Below are positions 8,225 to 16,789 of a stretch of 34,133 bases of DNA, one piece after another. The stretch comes from Lachnospiraceae bacterium (GTDB taxonomy: Bacteria; Bacillota; Clostridia; Lachnospirales; Lachnospiraceae): positions 1-34,133 of the forward strand of contig JAKSSF010000028.1 of the NCBI GenBank assembly GCA_024403235.1. The letters run 5' to 3'. Position 1 is the stretch's first letter. Each line of letters begins with the position of its first letter. The notes under the pieces are model-generated. The model saw nothing but the letters and a program-made list of their open reading frames with translations, ran no database searches and was not told the origin of the DNA. Made by a program: the position numbers and the translations under genes.

Positions 8225-9253
8225 ATGAGTTTTCATTTTTTACACAAGTTACCTACTCCGGATGAAATCAGAGCAGCCTACCCTGTTCCGGAAAAAATGG
8301 TAGCATTAAAAGAAAAAAGAGATCAAGAAATAAAAGATGTTATTACAGGAAAAAGCGATAAGCTGTTGGTAATTATCGGTCCCTGTTCCGCAGACAATGA
8401 AGATGCAGTTTGCGATTATATCAATCGTTTATCCCGTGTCAATGAACAGGTAAAGGATAAATTGGTGTTAATTCCTCGTATTTATACCAACAAGCCTCGT
8501 ACCACCGGTGATGGCTATAAAGGCATTATTCATCAGCCTGATCCGGAGAAAAAGCCTGACTTTTTACAGGGTCTCATTGCCATGAGAAAAATGCATATTC
8601 GTGCTATGGAAGAATCCGGGCTTACTGCTGCTGACGAAATGTTATATCCGGAAAACTGGCACTATGTTTCCGATATTCTTTCTTATGTAGCCATTGGTGC
8701 TCGTTCCGTAGAGGATCAGCAGCATCGTTTGACGGTCAGCGGATTTGATATTCCTGCAGGTATGAAGAACCCTACCAGTGGAGACTTCTCTGTTATGTTA
8801 AACTCTGTATATGCCGCACAGCACCCTCACTCTTTCATTTACAGAGGCTATGCTGTAGAGACCGATGGAAATAAAATGGCACATACCGTTTTACGTGGGG
8901 CTGTTAACAAATATGGTCGCAGCCTTCCCAACTACCATTACGAAGACTTAAATACCTTAATCAATTTGTACAATGAACGAGAATTGGTAAATCCGGCTTG
9001 TATCATTGATGCAAATCATAACAACTCCAATAAGCAGTTTAAACAGCAGATTCGTATTACCAAGGAAGTGCTTCATAGCCGTAAATTAAATCCGGATATT
9101 CATGACCTGGTTAAAGGATTTATGATTGAAAGTTATATTGAAGAAGGTTGTCAAAAGGTTGGCGGCGGTATTTATGGAAAATCCATTACCGATCCTTGCT
9201 TAGGTTGGGAAGATACAGAAAGATTGATTTACGATATTGCGGACTATCAATAA
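8225..9253 (+). CDS. aroF: 3-deoxy-7-phosphoheptulonate (DAHP) synthase, class I
   Basis: This enzyme condenses phosphoenolpyruvate with erythrose 4-phosphate, the first step of the shikimate pathway. Motifs of the AroFGH type are present: IGPCSADN, KPRTTGDGYKG, ARSVEDQQHR and DANHNNSNKQ. I place the start at 8225 (MSFHFLHKLPTPDE, 342 residues). AGAGGTACCAGAG supplies a ribosome binding site there, and the frame extension to 8174 overlaps the promoter. The N-terminal extension before the barrel is of the sort that carries feedback-control contacts in the E. coli enzymes; which amino acid controls this one cannot be read. It stands alone, without other aro genes, and converges on xerD. Confidence 0.92.
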   Translation: MSFHFLHKLPTPDEIRAAYPVPEKMVALKEKRDQEIKDVITGKSDKLLVIIGPCSADNEDAVCDYINRLSRVNEQVKDKLVLIPRIYTNKPRTTGDGYKGIIHQPDPEKKPDFLQGLIAMRKMHIRAMEESGLTAADEMLYPENWHYVSDILSYVAIGARSVEDQQHRLTVSGFDIPAGMKNPTSGDFSVMLNSVYAAQHPHSFIYRGYAVETDGNKMAHTVLRGAVNKYGRSLPNYHYEDLNTLINLYNERELVNPACIIDANHNNSNKQFKQQIRITKEVLHSRKLNPDIHDLVKGFMIESYIEEGCQKVGGGIYGKSITDPCLGWEDTERLIYDIADYQ

Positions 9254-9277
9254 ACGAAATATATAATTTGTCATTAA

Positions 9278-9319
9278 AAAAGAGATTTGAAACTGTTTAT
9301 ACCAGTTCAAATCTCTTTT
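9278..9319. terminator. bidirectional terminator between aroF and xerD
   Basis: A 17-bp stem pairs 9278-9294 with 9303-9319 (one bulged A, 8-base loop). It has T-rich sequence on the right and A-rich sequence on the left, so it can serve both convergent genes. Confidence 0.85.
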
Positions 9320-9363
9320 CTTATATTATTTATTATTATCGATTTTCTCAACTATGCGTCTTT

Positions 9364-10209
9364 TTAAGATTGACTTAATTCCATATATAGCTGTGTGGTT
9401 GCAATATCTGCATGTCCCATCATAGCCTGTACAGACTTAATATCTGCGCCCTTCTCCAACAAGTGTGCTGCAAAAGAATGGCGTATGGTATGGGGTGTAA
9501 TCTCGGATTCAATGCCCGCCTTTTGTGCATAATGCTTTAACAGTTTCCAAAAGCCCTGCCTGCTCATCTGCTTCCCAAAGGTATTTAGGAATAACGCATC
9601 TTCCTGTCCTCCATTTAAGAGTTCTGCTCTGGAGCGTTCCAGATAATGTAACAGCAATGCTTTTGTATCGCGGCCAAATGGAATCACGCGTTCACTGTGT
9701 CTTTCCTTTACTGTAATATAATTCATCTGTAAATTGATTTGATCCATAGTCAAAGATAACAGTTCACTGACACGAATACCGGTAGCGTAGAGCAAGGACA
9801 GCATGGCCCGATCTCGAACCTCCTTTGCCCCATTTCCGGAGGGTTGTCCCAACAACTTCGTAACTTCTTTTGCCGTAATAATACCGGGAAGTCTCTTTTC
9901 TACCTTGGGAGCCTTAATATCCTTCGTAATATTCTCTGTAATCCTATGGGTTTCCTCTAGGTAAGAAAACCACGCCTTAATAGCGGCGATATTCCTGGAT
10001 ATGGTAGCTGCAGAAAGTTTCTCATCACTCATATATTCCAAATATTCCAAAATCTGCTCTCTCTTCAAACCTGTCACATGTCCAATCCCTTTTGACTCAA
10101 AATAAGAACAGAACTTCACAAGATCTCTCTGATAAGATATTTCTGTATTATGAGATAATTGTTTCACATTATGTAAATAATCCATAAATGAATTCAATTC
10201 ATTTCTCAT
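9364..10209 (-). CDS. xerD: XerD-type tyrosine recombinase, short C-terminus
   Basis: A 281-residue phage-integrase-family recombinase with an N-terminal SAM-like core-binding domain (about 1-95) and a catalytic domain. Catalytic residues visible are R146 (ATGIRVSELL), H240 and R243 (HTIRHSFA), H266 (MMGHADI) and the nucleophile Y275. XerC/XerD resolve chromosome dimers at dif. Two things are odd. The protein stops six residues after the tyrosine, whereas XerD normally has around 15-20 more, forming the helix that docks on the partner recombinase. Also, the beta-hairpin VKERHSERVIP lacks the canonical GKG around the catalytic Lys. Its position next to spoIIM is common in Clostridia, which supports XerD over a mobile-element integrase. 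The ribosome binding site is AGAGGGA. Confidence 0.87.
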   Translation of the reverse strand: MRNELNSFMDYLHNVKQLSHNTEISYQRDLVKFCSYFESKGIGHVTGLKREQILEYLEYMSDEKLSAATISRNIAAIKAWFSYLEETHRITENITKDIKAPKVEKRLPGIITAKEVTKLLGQPSGNGAKEVRDRAMLSLLYATGIRVSELLSLTMDQINLQMNYITVKERHSERVIPFGRDTKALLLHYLERSRAELLNGGQEDALFLNTFGKQMSRQGFWKLLKHYAQKAGIESEITPHTIRHSFAAHLLEKGADIKSVQAMMGHADIATTQLYMELSQS

Positions 10210-10266
10210 TTTCTACCGTCCCTCTTTCTCGTTTTTTAACATTGTCAAAAAACAAATACATTTTTC

Positions 10267-10295
10267 ATTTTAGCAGATTTCTACAGAAAAAGAAA
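10267..10295 (-). promoter_or_regulatory. possible promoter for xerD
   Basis: An extended -10 (TGC then TAAAAT, 10272-10267 on the minus strand) has a weak -35 TTTCTT (10295-10290) 17 bases upstream. The predicted start is about 50 bases before the ATG. Confidence 0.4.
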
Positions 10296-10393
10296 CCAAA
10301 AAACCCTATATTTACTGGTTTTTTGTGTGTTTTTTCAGGCACTACTAGATATCGTAAAAAATACATTTTCTGACACAAGATATGGATATCCTA

Positions 10394-10915
10394 TTATATT
10401 TTAAAAGCATTATACAGTAATATGGGGTTGACATAACATTCTAAAATGCACCCTGCCATTAAAATACAATACGATACAAAAAGCATAAGGCCACTGTTTT
10501 GCTTATCTCCAAGCACCAAATAAGAAAATCCATAGAAATAAAAATGAGGAAACTCTAATAAAAAGAATAGCAAAATACCTCTTAAACCATACATAATAGT
10601 CAGTTGTTCTACCAATAGGCCACTACACATTCCCAAATAAAAAAACAGGAAATAAAGAATTACATTTTTCTTTTTACTGCCATAAAACAAAGCAATCAGT
10701 CCCCAAAGTCCGATTCTCCATTTTAAGATTTCCGTGAAAAATGGCTTCATCTCTAAAGCAAAATCCTGTGCAAATAGAAACTCTCTCAGTGTCAAACCAA
10801 AGCCTTCTAAGAAACTGCCCGTTTCCCCTCTTAGGAGAAGTACTATCCCGGCTATGACGCCAATCAAATAAAAGAAAATACATAAAAAGTAGATTGAGAA
10901 CCTATTTTTTGACAT
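10394..10915 (-). CDS. spoIIM: stage II sporulation protein M
   Basis: A 173-residue membrane protein with about five hydrophobic segments and the C-terminal motif ECYVNP characteristic of SpoIIM. In Bacillus it recruits SpoIIP and SpoIID, which degrade peptidoglycan to drive engulfment of the forespore. I chose the ATG at 10915 (MSKNRFSIYF), because AGGAAGGG lies 8 bases upstream; an earlier ATG at 10939 falls inside the terminator stem of the preceding gene. That ribosome binding site forms the 3' arm of the terminator hairpin (10922-10951), so translation of readthrough RNA could be limited. It sits between the NUDIX gene and xerD. Confidence 0.87.
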   Translation of the reverse strand: MSKNRFSIYFLCIFFYLIGVIAGIVLLLRGETGSFLEGFGLTLREFLFAQDFALEMKPFFTEILKWRIGLWGLIALFYGSKKKNVILYFLFFYLGMCSGLLVEQLTIMYGLRGILLFFLLEFPHFYFYGFSYLVLGDKQNSGLMLFVSYCILMAGCILECYVNPILLYNAFKI

Positions 10916-10951
10916 AAAAAAACCCTTCCTATACTGCAATATATGAAGGGT
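10916..10951 (-). terminator. terminator of the NUDIX gene that also contains the spoIIM ribosome binding site
   Basis: On the minus strand, ACCCTTC (10951-10945) pairs with GAAGGGT (10928-10922), with four more pairs inside after one mismatch, followed by seven U (10922-10916). The spoIIM ATG (10915) comes directly after the U-run, and the 3' arm of the stem is the spoIIM ribosome binding site. Confidence 0.82.
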
Positions 10952-10981
10952 CTGTCTTACTTATTCGGTTTTAACCGGAGT

Positions 10982-11524
10982 CTATTTATTTTGATTTAAC
11001 TGGCACTGATAGGCCGCCAGTGCGGAAATGGTCTTGCTATCCTCTATTTTCCCTGTAAATACCATATCCATTAATTCCTCTATGGTATAGGCTTCCACAT
11101 CAATATCCTCATCCTCATCCAGGTGTTGCTGTCCTTTTTTCAGGTTTTTGGCAACATAGATATCGATTTTTTCATTACAAAAGGCTACTGTGGTACGAAC
11201 TGTAATTAACCAGGAAAGGTCATCACTGGTATATCCGGTTTCTTCTGAAAGCTCTCTGGCAGCGGCGTCCTTAGTAGGCTCATCAGCCGTATTCAAACCA
11301 CCAGCCGGAATTTCCAAAGTCTCTCTGTCTAATGCATTCCGGTACTGACGAACCATTAAGATTCTACCATCTTCCAGAACAGGCACCACAGCTGCTGCTC
11401 CCTTATGTCCTATAAAATCCCATTTGGCCACTTTTCCATCTGCAGCAATGACGGTGTCCTGATAATAATCAAACAACACACCTTTCACCACCAGATTTCG
11501 TTCTAATCTTTCCACTTTTTTCAT
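10982..11524 (-). CDS. NUDIX hydrolase, ADP-ribose pyrophosphatase type
   Basis: A 180-residue cytoplasmic hydrolase. The NUDIX box runs from about G76 to Y98 (G-x5-E-x7-REL-x-EE-x-G), preceded by VRQYRNALDRETLEIPAGG, the signature of the ADP-ribose pyrophosphatase (NudF) group. These split ADP-ribose to AMP and ribose 5-phosphate. An AGGAAA site precedes the start. Its position before spoIIM and xerD is conserved in many Clostridia but gives no functional clue. Substrate is inferred from the family. Confidence 0.9.
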   Translation of the reverse strand: MKKVERLERNLVVKGVLFDYYQDTVIAADGKVAKWDFIGHKGAAAVVPVLEDGRILMVRQYRNALDRETLEIPAGGLNTADEPTKDAAARELSEETGYTSDDLSWLITVRTTVAFCNEKIDIYVAKNLKKGQQHLDEDEDIDVEAYTIEELMDMVFTGKIEDSKTISALAAYQCQLNQNK

Positions 11525-11628
11525 TCACAAGTTTCCTGTTAAAATAGACTAATTATTTGGCTGTTTTTAATTCTATTTGTTTTTTAACAACTACAATTAT
11601 CTAGCAAATACATTTTGGCAACATCATA

Positions 11629-12915
11629 TTATGCTGTCTCAAGCAATTTTTCTACGCTGACTAATTTTACACAAAGGGCAAATAACTTTGCAGCTTCTGC
11701 CATCTCTTCCGGGGAAGGGAAGGAAGGTGCGATACGAATATTGCTGTCTTTTGGATCCTTTCCATATGGATAAGTAGCTCCTGCACCTGTCAGTGTTACC
11801 CCTGCTTCCTTACATTTTCCAACGATTGCTTTTGCACAGCCTTCCATGGCATCAAAGGAAATAAAGTAACCTCCGCGAGGTTTGATCCAATTACCGATTT
11901 CCAATCCTCCTAAGTTTTCGTCTAAAATCTGAAGAACTGCTTCGAACTTAGGACGCATAATATCCGCATGCTTTTTCATCTGCTCTTTTAGGCCGTCAAT
12001 ATTTTTGTAGTAACGAACATGTCTTAACTGATTTACTTTATCATAACCAATGATCTGGAAATTCATAGAAGATTTCATCCAAGCAAGATTATTTTCAGAG
12101 GTTGCCACAGCAGAAATACCGGCACCTGAAAAGCTTACCTTACTGGTAGAACAGAATTGGAATACCATATCCGGGTTTCCTGCTTTTTCACATTCAGAAA
12201 GAATCTCTAAAATCTCATCCTGTTCCTCTTCATATAAATGATGGATAGCATATGCATTATCCCAGTAAATTCTAAAATCCTCTGCTGCAGGTTTTAAGGC
12301 AGCAAATCTTCTTACAGTATCATCACTGTAAGAAATACCCATAGGATTAGCATATTTCGGAACACACCAAATACCTTTCACAGCAGGATCGTTATTCACA
12401 TACTCTTCTACAAGATCCATATCCGGTCCGGATGCAGACATAGGAATGTTAATCATTTCAATCCCAAACATCTGGGTAATGCCGAAATGTCTATCATATC
12501 CAGGAACAGGACACAAGAATTTTACTTTATCTAATTTATGCCAAGGTGTGCTACCGCAAACACCCTGCATCATAGAACGAGCTACCGTATCAAACATAAT
12601 AGGAAGACTGGCATTTCCCAAAACCATAACTCTATCGGGATTTACACCAATCATATCCGCCATTAATTTTTTAGCTTCCGGAATACCTTCCAAAATACCA
12701 TAGTTACGAACATCCACGCCCGCTTCTGTTTTCATATCGGAAGAAGAATTCAAAGCATCCAAAAGTGGCATAACCGTATCTAACTGAGCCGGTGATGGTT
12801 TACCTCTTGACATATCCAGTTTCAGATTTCTGCTTTTTGCATCTTCATATTCTTTTTCTAACTGGGTTCTAAGGTCTAATAATTCTTCTTTCGTATAATC
12901 TTTTAATGCTTTCAT
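11629..12915 (-). CDS. PLP-dependent aminotransferase, aspartate aminotransferase-like
   Basis: A 428-residue fold-type I aminotransferase of the subgroup with motif MSRGKPSP near the N-terminus (the Asp_aminotransf family typified by C. glutamicum AspT). The PLP lysine is K259 in STSKVSFSGAG, with YWDNAYAIHH upstream (Asp/Tyr cofactor contacts) and the C-terminal substrate Arg region SNIRIAPSFP. It probably interconverts aspartate and 2-oxoglutarate with oxaloacetate and glutamate. I start at 12915 (MKALKDYT): GGAGGA is 5 bases upstream, while the ATG at 12927 overlaps that ribosome binding site. It precedes the NUDIX gene by 104 bases. Confidence 0.9.
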   Translation of the reverse strand: MKALKDYTKEELLDLRTQLEKEYEDAKSRNLKLDMSRGKPSPAQLDTVMPLLDALNSSSDMKTEAGVDVRNYGILEGIPEAKKLMADMIGVNPDRVMVLGNASLPIMFDTVARSMMQGVCGSTPWHKLDKVKFLCPVPGYDRHFGITQMFGIEMINIPMSASGPDMDLVEEYVNNDPAVKGIWCVPKYANPMGISYSDDTVRRFAALKPAAEDFRIYWDNAYAIHHLYEEEQDEILEILSECEKAGNPDMVFQFCSTSKVSFSGAGISAVATSENNLAWMKSSMNFQIIGYDKVNQLRHVRYYKNIDGLKEQMKKHADIMRPKFEAVLQILDENLGGLEIGNWIKPRGGYFISFDAMEGCAKAIVGKCKEAGVTLTGAGATYPYGKDPKDSNIRIAPSFPSPEEMAEAAKLFALCVKLVSVEKLLETA

Positions 12916-13025
12916 ACTCTCCTCCATATTTTATGAAACAAATTTCGTATCACTGCATAATGGTATACAATCTCACACCGCAATATTTTACTATATTTTC
13001 GTAAAAAACACAAGGGAGCGGGTAT

Positions 13026-13057
13026 AAAAAAAGTCCCCTACTTTCGTAGGGAACTTT
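13026..13057 (-). terminator. terminator of rny
   Basis: A 12-bp stem (13030-13041 with 13046-13057, one G-U pair) closes a GAAA tetraloop on the minus strand and is followed by U residues (13032-13026). It is a very stable intrinsic terminator 12 bases after the rny stop. Confidence 0.92.
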
Positions 13058-13068
13058 CTCAATTTGAC

Positions 13069-14616
13069 TTACTTCGCGTAATCGATTACACGACTTTCTC
13101 TGATAACATTGACCTTAATCTGTCCGGGATATTCTAATTCAGCTTCGATCTGTTTAGAAATATCTCTAGCCAACAGTACCATATCATCGTCGTTAATCTG
13201 ATCTGGAACTACCATAACACGAATCTCTCTACCTGCTTGAATAGCAAAAGATTTATCAACACCTTTAAAGTTATTACTAATATCTTCTAATTGTTTTAAA
13301 CGAGTAGTATAGGTTTCCAGAGTTTCTCTTCTGGCACCTGGTCTAGCTGCAGATATTGTATCAGAAGCTTGTACAATACATGCAATTAGAGAAGTAGGTT
13401 CCACATCACCATGATGAGACTCTACTGCATTTATAACCACCTGATTTTCCTTATATTTACGGCACAATTCAGAACCAAGCTGAATATGAGAGCCTTCCAT
13501 CTCGTGGTCAACGGCTTTACCAATGTCATGAAGCAAACCAGCTCTCTTTGCCAATCTTACATCCAAGCCCATTTCAGAAGCCAAAAGACCGGATAAAAGC
13601 GCTACCTCGATAGAATGCTTCAATGCATTCTGTCCATAACTGGTTCTAAATCTCATCTTACCTAATAAGCGAACCAATTCCGGATGAATACCATGTACGC
13701 CTACTTCTAAGACAGCAGCTTCGCCTTCTTCTTTAATCATAGTCTCAACTTCACGCTGCGCTTTTTCTACCATTTCTTCGATTCTGGCAGGATGGATACG
13801 ACCATCTACGATTAATTTTTCAAGGGCAATTCTTGCTACTTCTCTTCGAATAGGATCGAAGCCGGAAAGAATAACTGCTTCTGGAGTATCATCGATAATC
13901 AAATCAATTCCAGTCAGTGTCTCGAGAGTACGAATATTTCGTCCCTCACGACCGATAATTCTTCCTTTCATTTCATCATTCGGAAGCTGTACTACCGAAA
14001 TTGTGGTTTCAGAAACATGATCTGCAGCGCATCTTTGAATGGCGCCAATCACATATTCCTTTGCTTTTTTGTCTGCTTCTTCTTTTGCTTTGCTTTCTAA
14101 TTCTTTTACCAGCAAAGCGGTTTCATGTTTTACTTCGTCTTCAACAATTTTTAACAAGTGTTCTTTTGCTTGTTCGGAGGTTAAACCTGAGATTCGTTCT
14201 AGTTCCTGTACTCTTTCTTCATTCAGCTTAGCAATCTGTTCTTTCTGTTTTGCAAGTTCTTCTTCCTTAGCGGCTAAACTTGCTTCTTTTCTTTCAATGG
14301 CATTTGCTTTCTTATCGATGTTCTCTTCTTTTTGCTGAATTCTTCTTTCAGAGCGTTGTACTTCAGCTCTGCGTTCTTTGATTTCTTTGTCCAATTCATT
14401 TTTGGCACGAATGGACTCTTCCTTCACTTCCAGCAGGCCTTCACGCTTCTTTGTTTCAGCTGTTTTAAGAGCTTCGTCGATAATCTCTCTTGCTTTGTCC
14501 TGTGCACTTCCAATTGTAGTAGAATCTGCTTTTTTCTGGCTATTCTTTGCTACAATCGCAGTTACAGGGATGGCAACTATGAGCAACACCACGAGAGCGA
14601 TTACAACATAAAGCAT
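13069..14616 (-). CDS. rny: ribonuclease Y
   Basis: The membrane-anchored endoribonuclease that starts mRNA decay in Firmicutes. The order is one N-terminal transmembrane helix ([19 protein letters not shown]), a long charged coiled coil (about 35-200), a KH domain with [12 protein letters not shown], and an HD domain with [12 protein letters not shown], for 515 residues. I prefer the ATG at 14616; the frame can start at GTG 14628, but that overlaps the AAGGAGG site. AGGAG of that site pairs with CTCCT three bases later, so the ribosome binding site could be hidden. A promoter at 14708-14736 and a terminator at 13026-13057 suggest it is a single-gene transcript, with some readthrough from recA-recX. 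Confidence 0.96.
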   Translation of the reverse strand: MLYVVIALVVLLIVAIPVTAIVAKNSQKKADSTTIGSAQDKAREIIDEALKTAETKKREGLLEVKEESIRAKNELDKEIKERRAEVQRSERRIQQKEENIDKKANAIERKEASLAAKEEELAKQKEQIAKLNEERVQELERISGLTSEQAKEHLLKIVEDEVKHETALLVKELESKAKEEADKKAKEYVIGAIQRCAADHVSETTISVVQLPNDEMKGRIIGREGRNIRTLETLTGIDLIIDDTPEAVILSGFDPIRREVARIALEKLIVDGRIHPARIEEMVEKAQREVETMIKEEGEAAVLEVGVHGIHPELVRLLGKMRFRTSYGQNALKHSIEVALLSGLLASEMGLDVRLAKRAGLLHDIGKAVDHEMEGSHIQLGSELCRKYKENQVVINAVESHHGDVEPTSLIACIVQASDTISAARPGARRETLETYTTRLKQLEDISNNFKGVDKSFAIQAGREIRVMVVPDQINDDDMVLLARDISKQIEAELEYPGQIKVNVIRESRVIDYAK

Positions 14617-14707
14617 GTACAGGAGCACCTCCTTATTAAATTTTCATTGTACTATATTACTATAGGACCCACATAAAAGTCCTACTTTAGCAAATTACAA
14701 CAAATCA

Positions 14708-14736
14708 ATTTTATAGGAAATCCCGTATTATGTCAA
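14708..14736 (-). promoter_or_regulatory. promoter for rny
   Basis: TTGACA (14736-14731), a 17-base spacer and TAAAAT (14713-14708) on the minus strand, giving a leader of roughly 85 bases. Confidence 0.65.
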
Positions 14737-14770
14737 GTAAATATGCGCACATTGTACAAAAAAACTCTCT

Positions 14771-15403
14771 CTATTCCATCTCTAGTGTACAATCTAGTGC
14801 ACGACGAATCATTTCGCTACTAATGCCCTTTCGCATTAAATATCCAAACAATTTTTGCTTTTGTGCATAGTCACAGTCTGTTTCAAAATACTGTTTTTTT
14901 CGAAGCAATTCTATTGCTAATTGATACTCTAATTCCTGCGTACCCTCCGGAAACAATTCTACTTCTACTTGCTGCAACACTTTTGCATCAATTCCCTTCC
15001 GGCGAAGAGCCTCCTGAATGTTTTTCCAGGATTTACCTTCCTTATGATATTCTGCATACTCCATAGCATAAGCAAAATCATCTATATAATGATAGGACTC
15101 TACATAAGTAATTGCAGTTTCTATGACATCTTTCGGATAGAACCCTTCTTTTAATTTCTGTTCCAATTGCCACCTGGTATAAGCTCTTTTTTGCAGCAAA
15201 TTCATGGCTCTCTTTTTCGCTCTTTTTTTCAGAATCGTCTCCACGATTTCCTCATAAACAGCAGTTTTTAGTTCCATTCCTTCTTTCAGCGAATAAAGAT
15301 TGAGTTCGCTTCTGTATAATACAAAAGCGAACTCATCAATACAAATCTTTACTCTGCCTTTGGAAAGGGAATCCATCCTTGTAATGATCCCTATTGAATC
15401 CAT
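14771..15403 (-). CDS. recX: RecA regulator RecX
   Basis: A 210-residue all-helical protein of the RecX family, with RRKGI/LMRKGI-type three-helix repeats and the YIDDFAYA motif. RecX binds RecA filaments and modulates recombination. The ATG at 15403 (MDSIGIITRM) has AAAGG 10 bases upstream; a TTG at 15409 is in frame but too close. It follows recA by 18 bases, so it should be co-transcribed with recA under LexA control. The N-terminal ~60 residues form an extra domain common in Firmicutes RecX. Confidence 0.88.
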   Translation of the reverse strand: MDSIGIITRMDSLSKGRVKICIDEFAFVLYRSELNLYSLKEGMELKTAVYEEIVETILKKRAKKRAMNLLQKRAYTRWQLEQKLKEGFYPKDVIETAITYVESYHYIDDFAYAMEYAEYHKEGKSWKNIQEALRRKGIDAKVLQQVEVELFPEGTQELEYQLAIELLRKKQYFETDCDYAQKQKLFGYLMRKGISSEMIRRALDCTLEME

Positions 15404-15421
15404 TTTCAAAAGACCTTTCTA

Positions 15422-16453
15422 TTATTTGGCAGGTACAGTTTCTTCTGCGCTATCCTCTTTTAACAGACCTACTTTCAGGCGAACTTTCTTTTCGATTTCT
15501 TCACAGATAGCAGGATTTTCTTTCAGATAATTTTTGGCATTTTCTCTACCCTGGCCAATCTTATTGCCTTCATAGGCATACCAAGCTCCACTCTTATTGA
15601 CAATATCATGTTCCGCAGCCAGATCTAAAATATCTCCCACTTTGGAAATACCTTCTCCAAACATAATATCAAATTCTGCCTCTTTGAAAGGAGGTGCAAT
15701 TTTATTCTTTACAATCTTTACTCTGGTACGGTTACCTACAACTTCACCACTCTGTTTTAAGGACTCAATACGACGCACATCCAAACGCACGGAAGAATAG
15801 AATTTCAATGCACGACCACCGGTAGTAGTTTCCGGATTACCAAACATAACTCCAACTTTTTCACGCAACTGGTTAATAAATACTACGGTACAGTTTGACT
15901 TGCTGATTACCGCTGTTAATTTACGAAGTGCCTGAGACATCAATCTAGCCTGTAAGCCTACATGGGAATCTCCCATATCCCCATCAATTTCTGCCTTGGG
16001 AACCAATGCTGCTACAGAGTCCACTACAATAATATCGATGGCCCCGGAACGAACCATGGTTTCTGTAATCTCTAAAGCCTGTTCTCCGTTGTCCGGCTGT
16101 GAAATATATAAATTATCTACATCTACACCAATATTCTTTGCATAAGCAGGATCTAAGGCATGCTCTGCATCAATAAAGCCTGCGATACCGCCTCTTTTTT
16201 GAACTTCTGCAATCATATGCAAGGTTACGGTAGTCTTACCACTGGATTCCGGTCCGTAAATCTCTATAATTCTTCCTTTGGGAATACCGCCTAAACCTAA
16301 CGCAATATCTAAGCTTAAGGATCCTGTAGGAATGGTCTCTACATTCATCTGTGCAGAAGGATCTCCTAACTTCATCACAGCACCTTTTCCGTACTGACGC
16401 TCAATCTGTGAAAGGGCTGCATCCAATGCTTTTAATTTGTCATCTCGTTCCAT
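15422..16453 (-). CDS. recA: recombinase RecA
   Basis: A 343-residue DNA strand-exchange protein and SOS co-protease. The Walker [10 protein letters not shown] is at about 67-75, followed by [10 protein letters not shown] (Walker B), FINQLREK, and [15 protein letters not shown] with the DNA-binding loop L2. I place the start at 16453 ([14 protein letters not shown]), which has AAGGAGA 7 bases upstream; the reading frame runs open to 16636, but that part holds the promoter and LexA sites and is not coding. recX follows directly. Confidence 0.97.
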   Translation of the reverse strand: MERDDKLKALDAALSQIERQYGKGAVMKLGDPSAQMNVETIPTGSLSLDIALGLGGIPKGRIIEIYGPESSGKTTVTLHMIAEVQKRGGIAGFIDAEHALDPAYAKNIGVDVDNLYISQPDNGEQALEITETMVRSGAIDIIVVDSVAALVPKAEIDGDMGDSHVGLQARLMSQALRKLTAVISKSNCTVVFINQLREKVGVMFGNPETTTGGRALKFYSSVRLDVRRIESLKQSGEVVGNRTRVKIVKNKIAPPFKEAEFDIMFGEGISKVGDILDLAAEHDIVNKSGAWYAYEGNKIGQGRENAKNYLKENPAICEEIEKKVRLKVGLLKEDSAEETVPAK

Positions 16454-16487
16454 GTTGTTCTCCTTTTTTCTCTGAACAAGTTTATCA

Positions 16488-16499
16488 GAACAAATGTTC
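16488..16499. promoter_or_regulatory. LexA box 2 in the recA leader
   Basis: GAAC-AAAT-GTTC is a perfect dyad of the Gram-positive LexA type (GAACNNNNGTTC). It lies downstream of the recA -10, roughly at +5 to +20, where bound LexA would block elongation or initiation. Confidence 0.75.
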
Positions 16500-16511
16500 T
16501 TATCTTTTCTT

Positions 16512-16540
16512 AGAATAAAACATACGTTCGATATTGTCAA
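16512..16540 (-). promoter_or_regulatory. recA promoter
   Basis: TTGACA (16540-16535), a 17-base spacer and TATTCT (16517-16512) on the minus strand. LexA box 1 occupies most of the spacer. Confidence 0.8.
16517..16530. promoter_or_regulatory. LexA box 1 in the recA promoter spacer
   Basis: On the minus strand CGAACGTATGTTTT matches the Firmicutes consensus CGAACRNRYGTTYG at 13 of 14 positions. It sits between the -35 and -10, the classic position for SOS repression of recA. Confidence 0.78.
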
Positions 16541-16744
16541 TTGTTTTTTTCTATTTTGACTGCTTTTTACACCGCAGTCCTTACAATTCCCAATTTTAAA
16601 GCCTACCTTGTCCCATAAACGCCACACCAACATCATTTTTTTAATAATTTGAAATACTTAGGCGATTTGCCTTTCTGTCTGAACAGGTAGATGTAAGAGT
16701 AATTATTCTTCAATAGCATATCATATTTTGCTTTGTATAAAAAG

Positions 16745-16769
16745 AAAAATCTCGATAAAAATCGAGATT
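16745..16769 (-). terminator. terminator of cinA
   Basis: AATCTCGAT (16748-16756) and ATCGAGATT (16761-16769) form a perfect 9-bp stem with a 4-base loop, followed on the minus strand by a U-rich tract. It closes the yicC-to-cinA transcript before recA. Confidence 0.88.
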
Positions 16770-16789
16770 CTTCTGCTGTCTATTTTACA

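Noticed and set aside
9364-10209. Integrase of a mobile element
   Set aside because: No attachment repeats, excisionase or cargo are nearby, and its place beside spoIIM fits chromosomal XerD.
16454-16636. Longer RecA start at 16636
   Set aside because: The extension covers the recA promoter and both LexA boxes, and the family N-terminus with a good ribosome binding site is at 16453.
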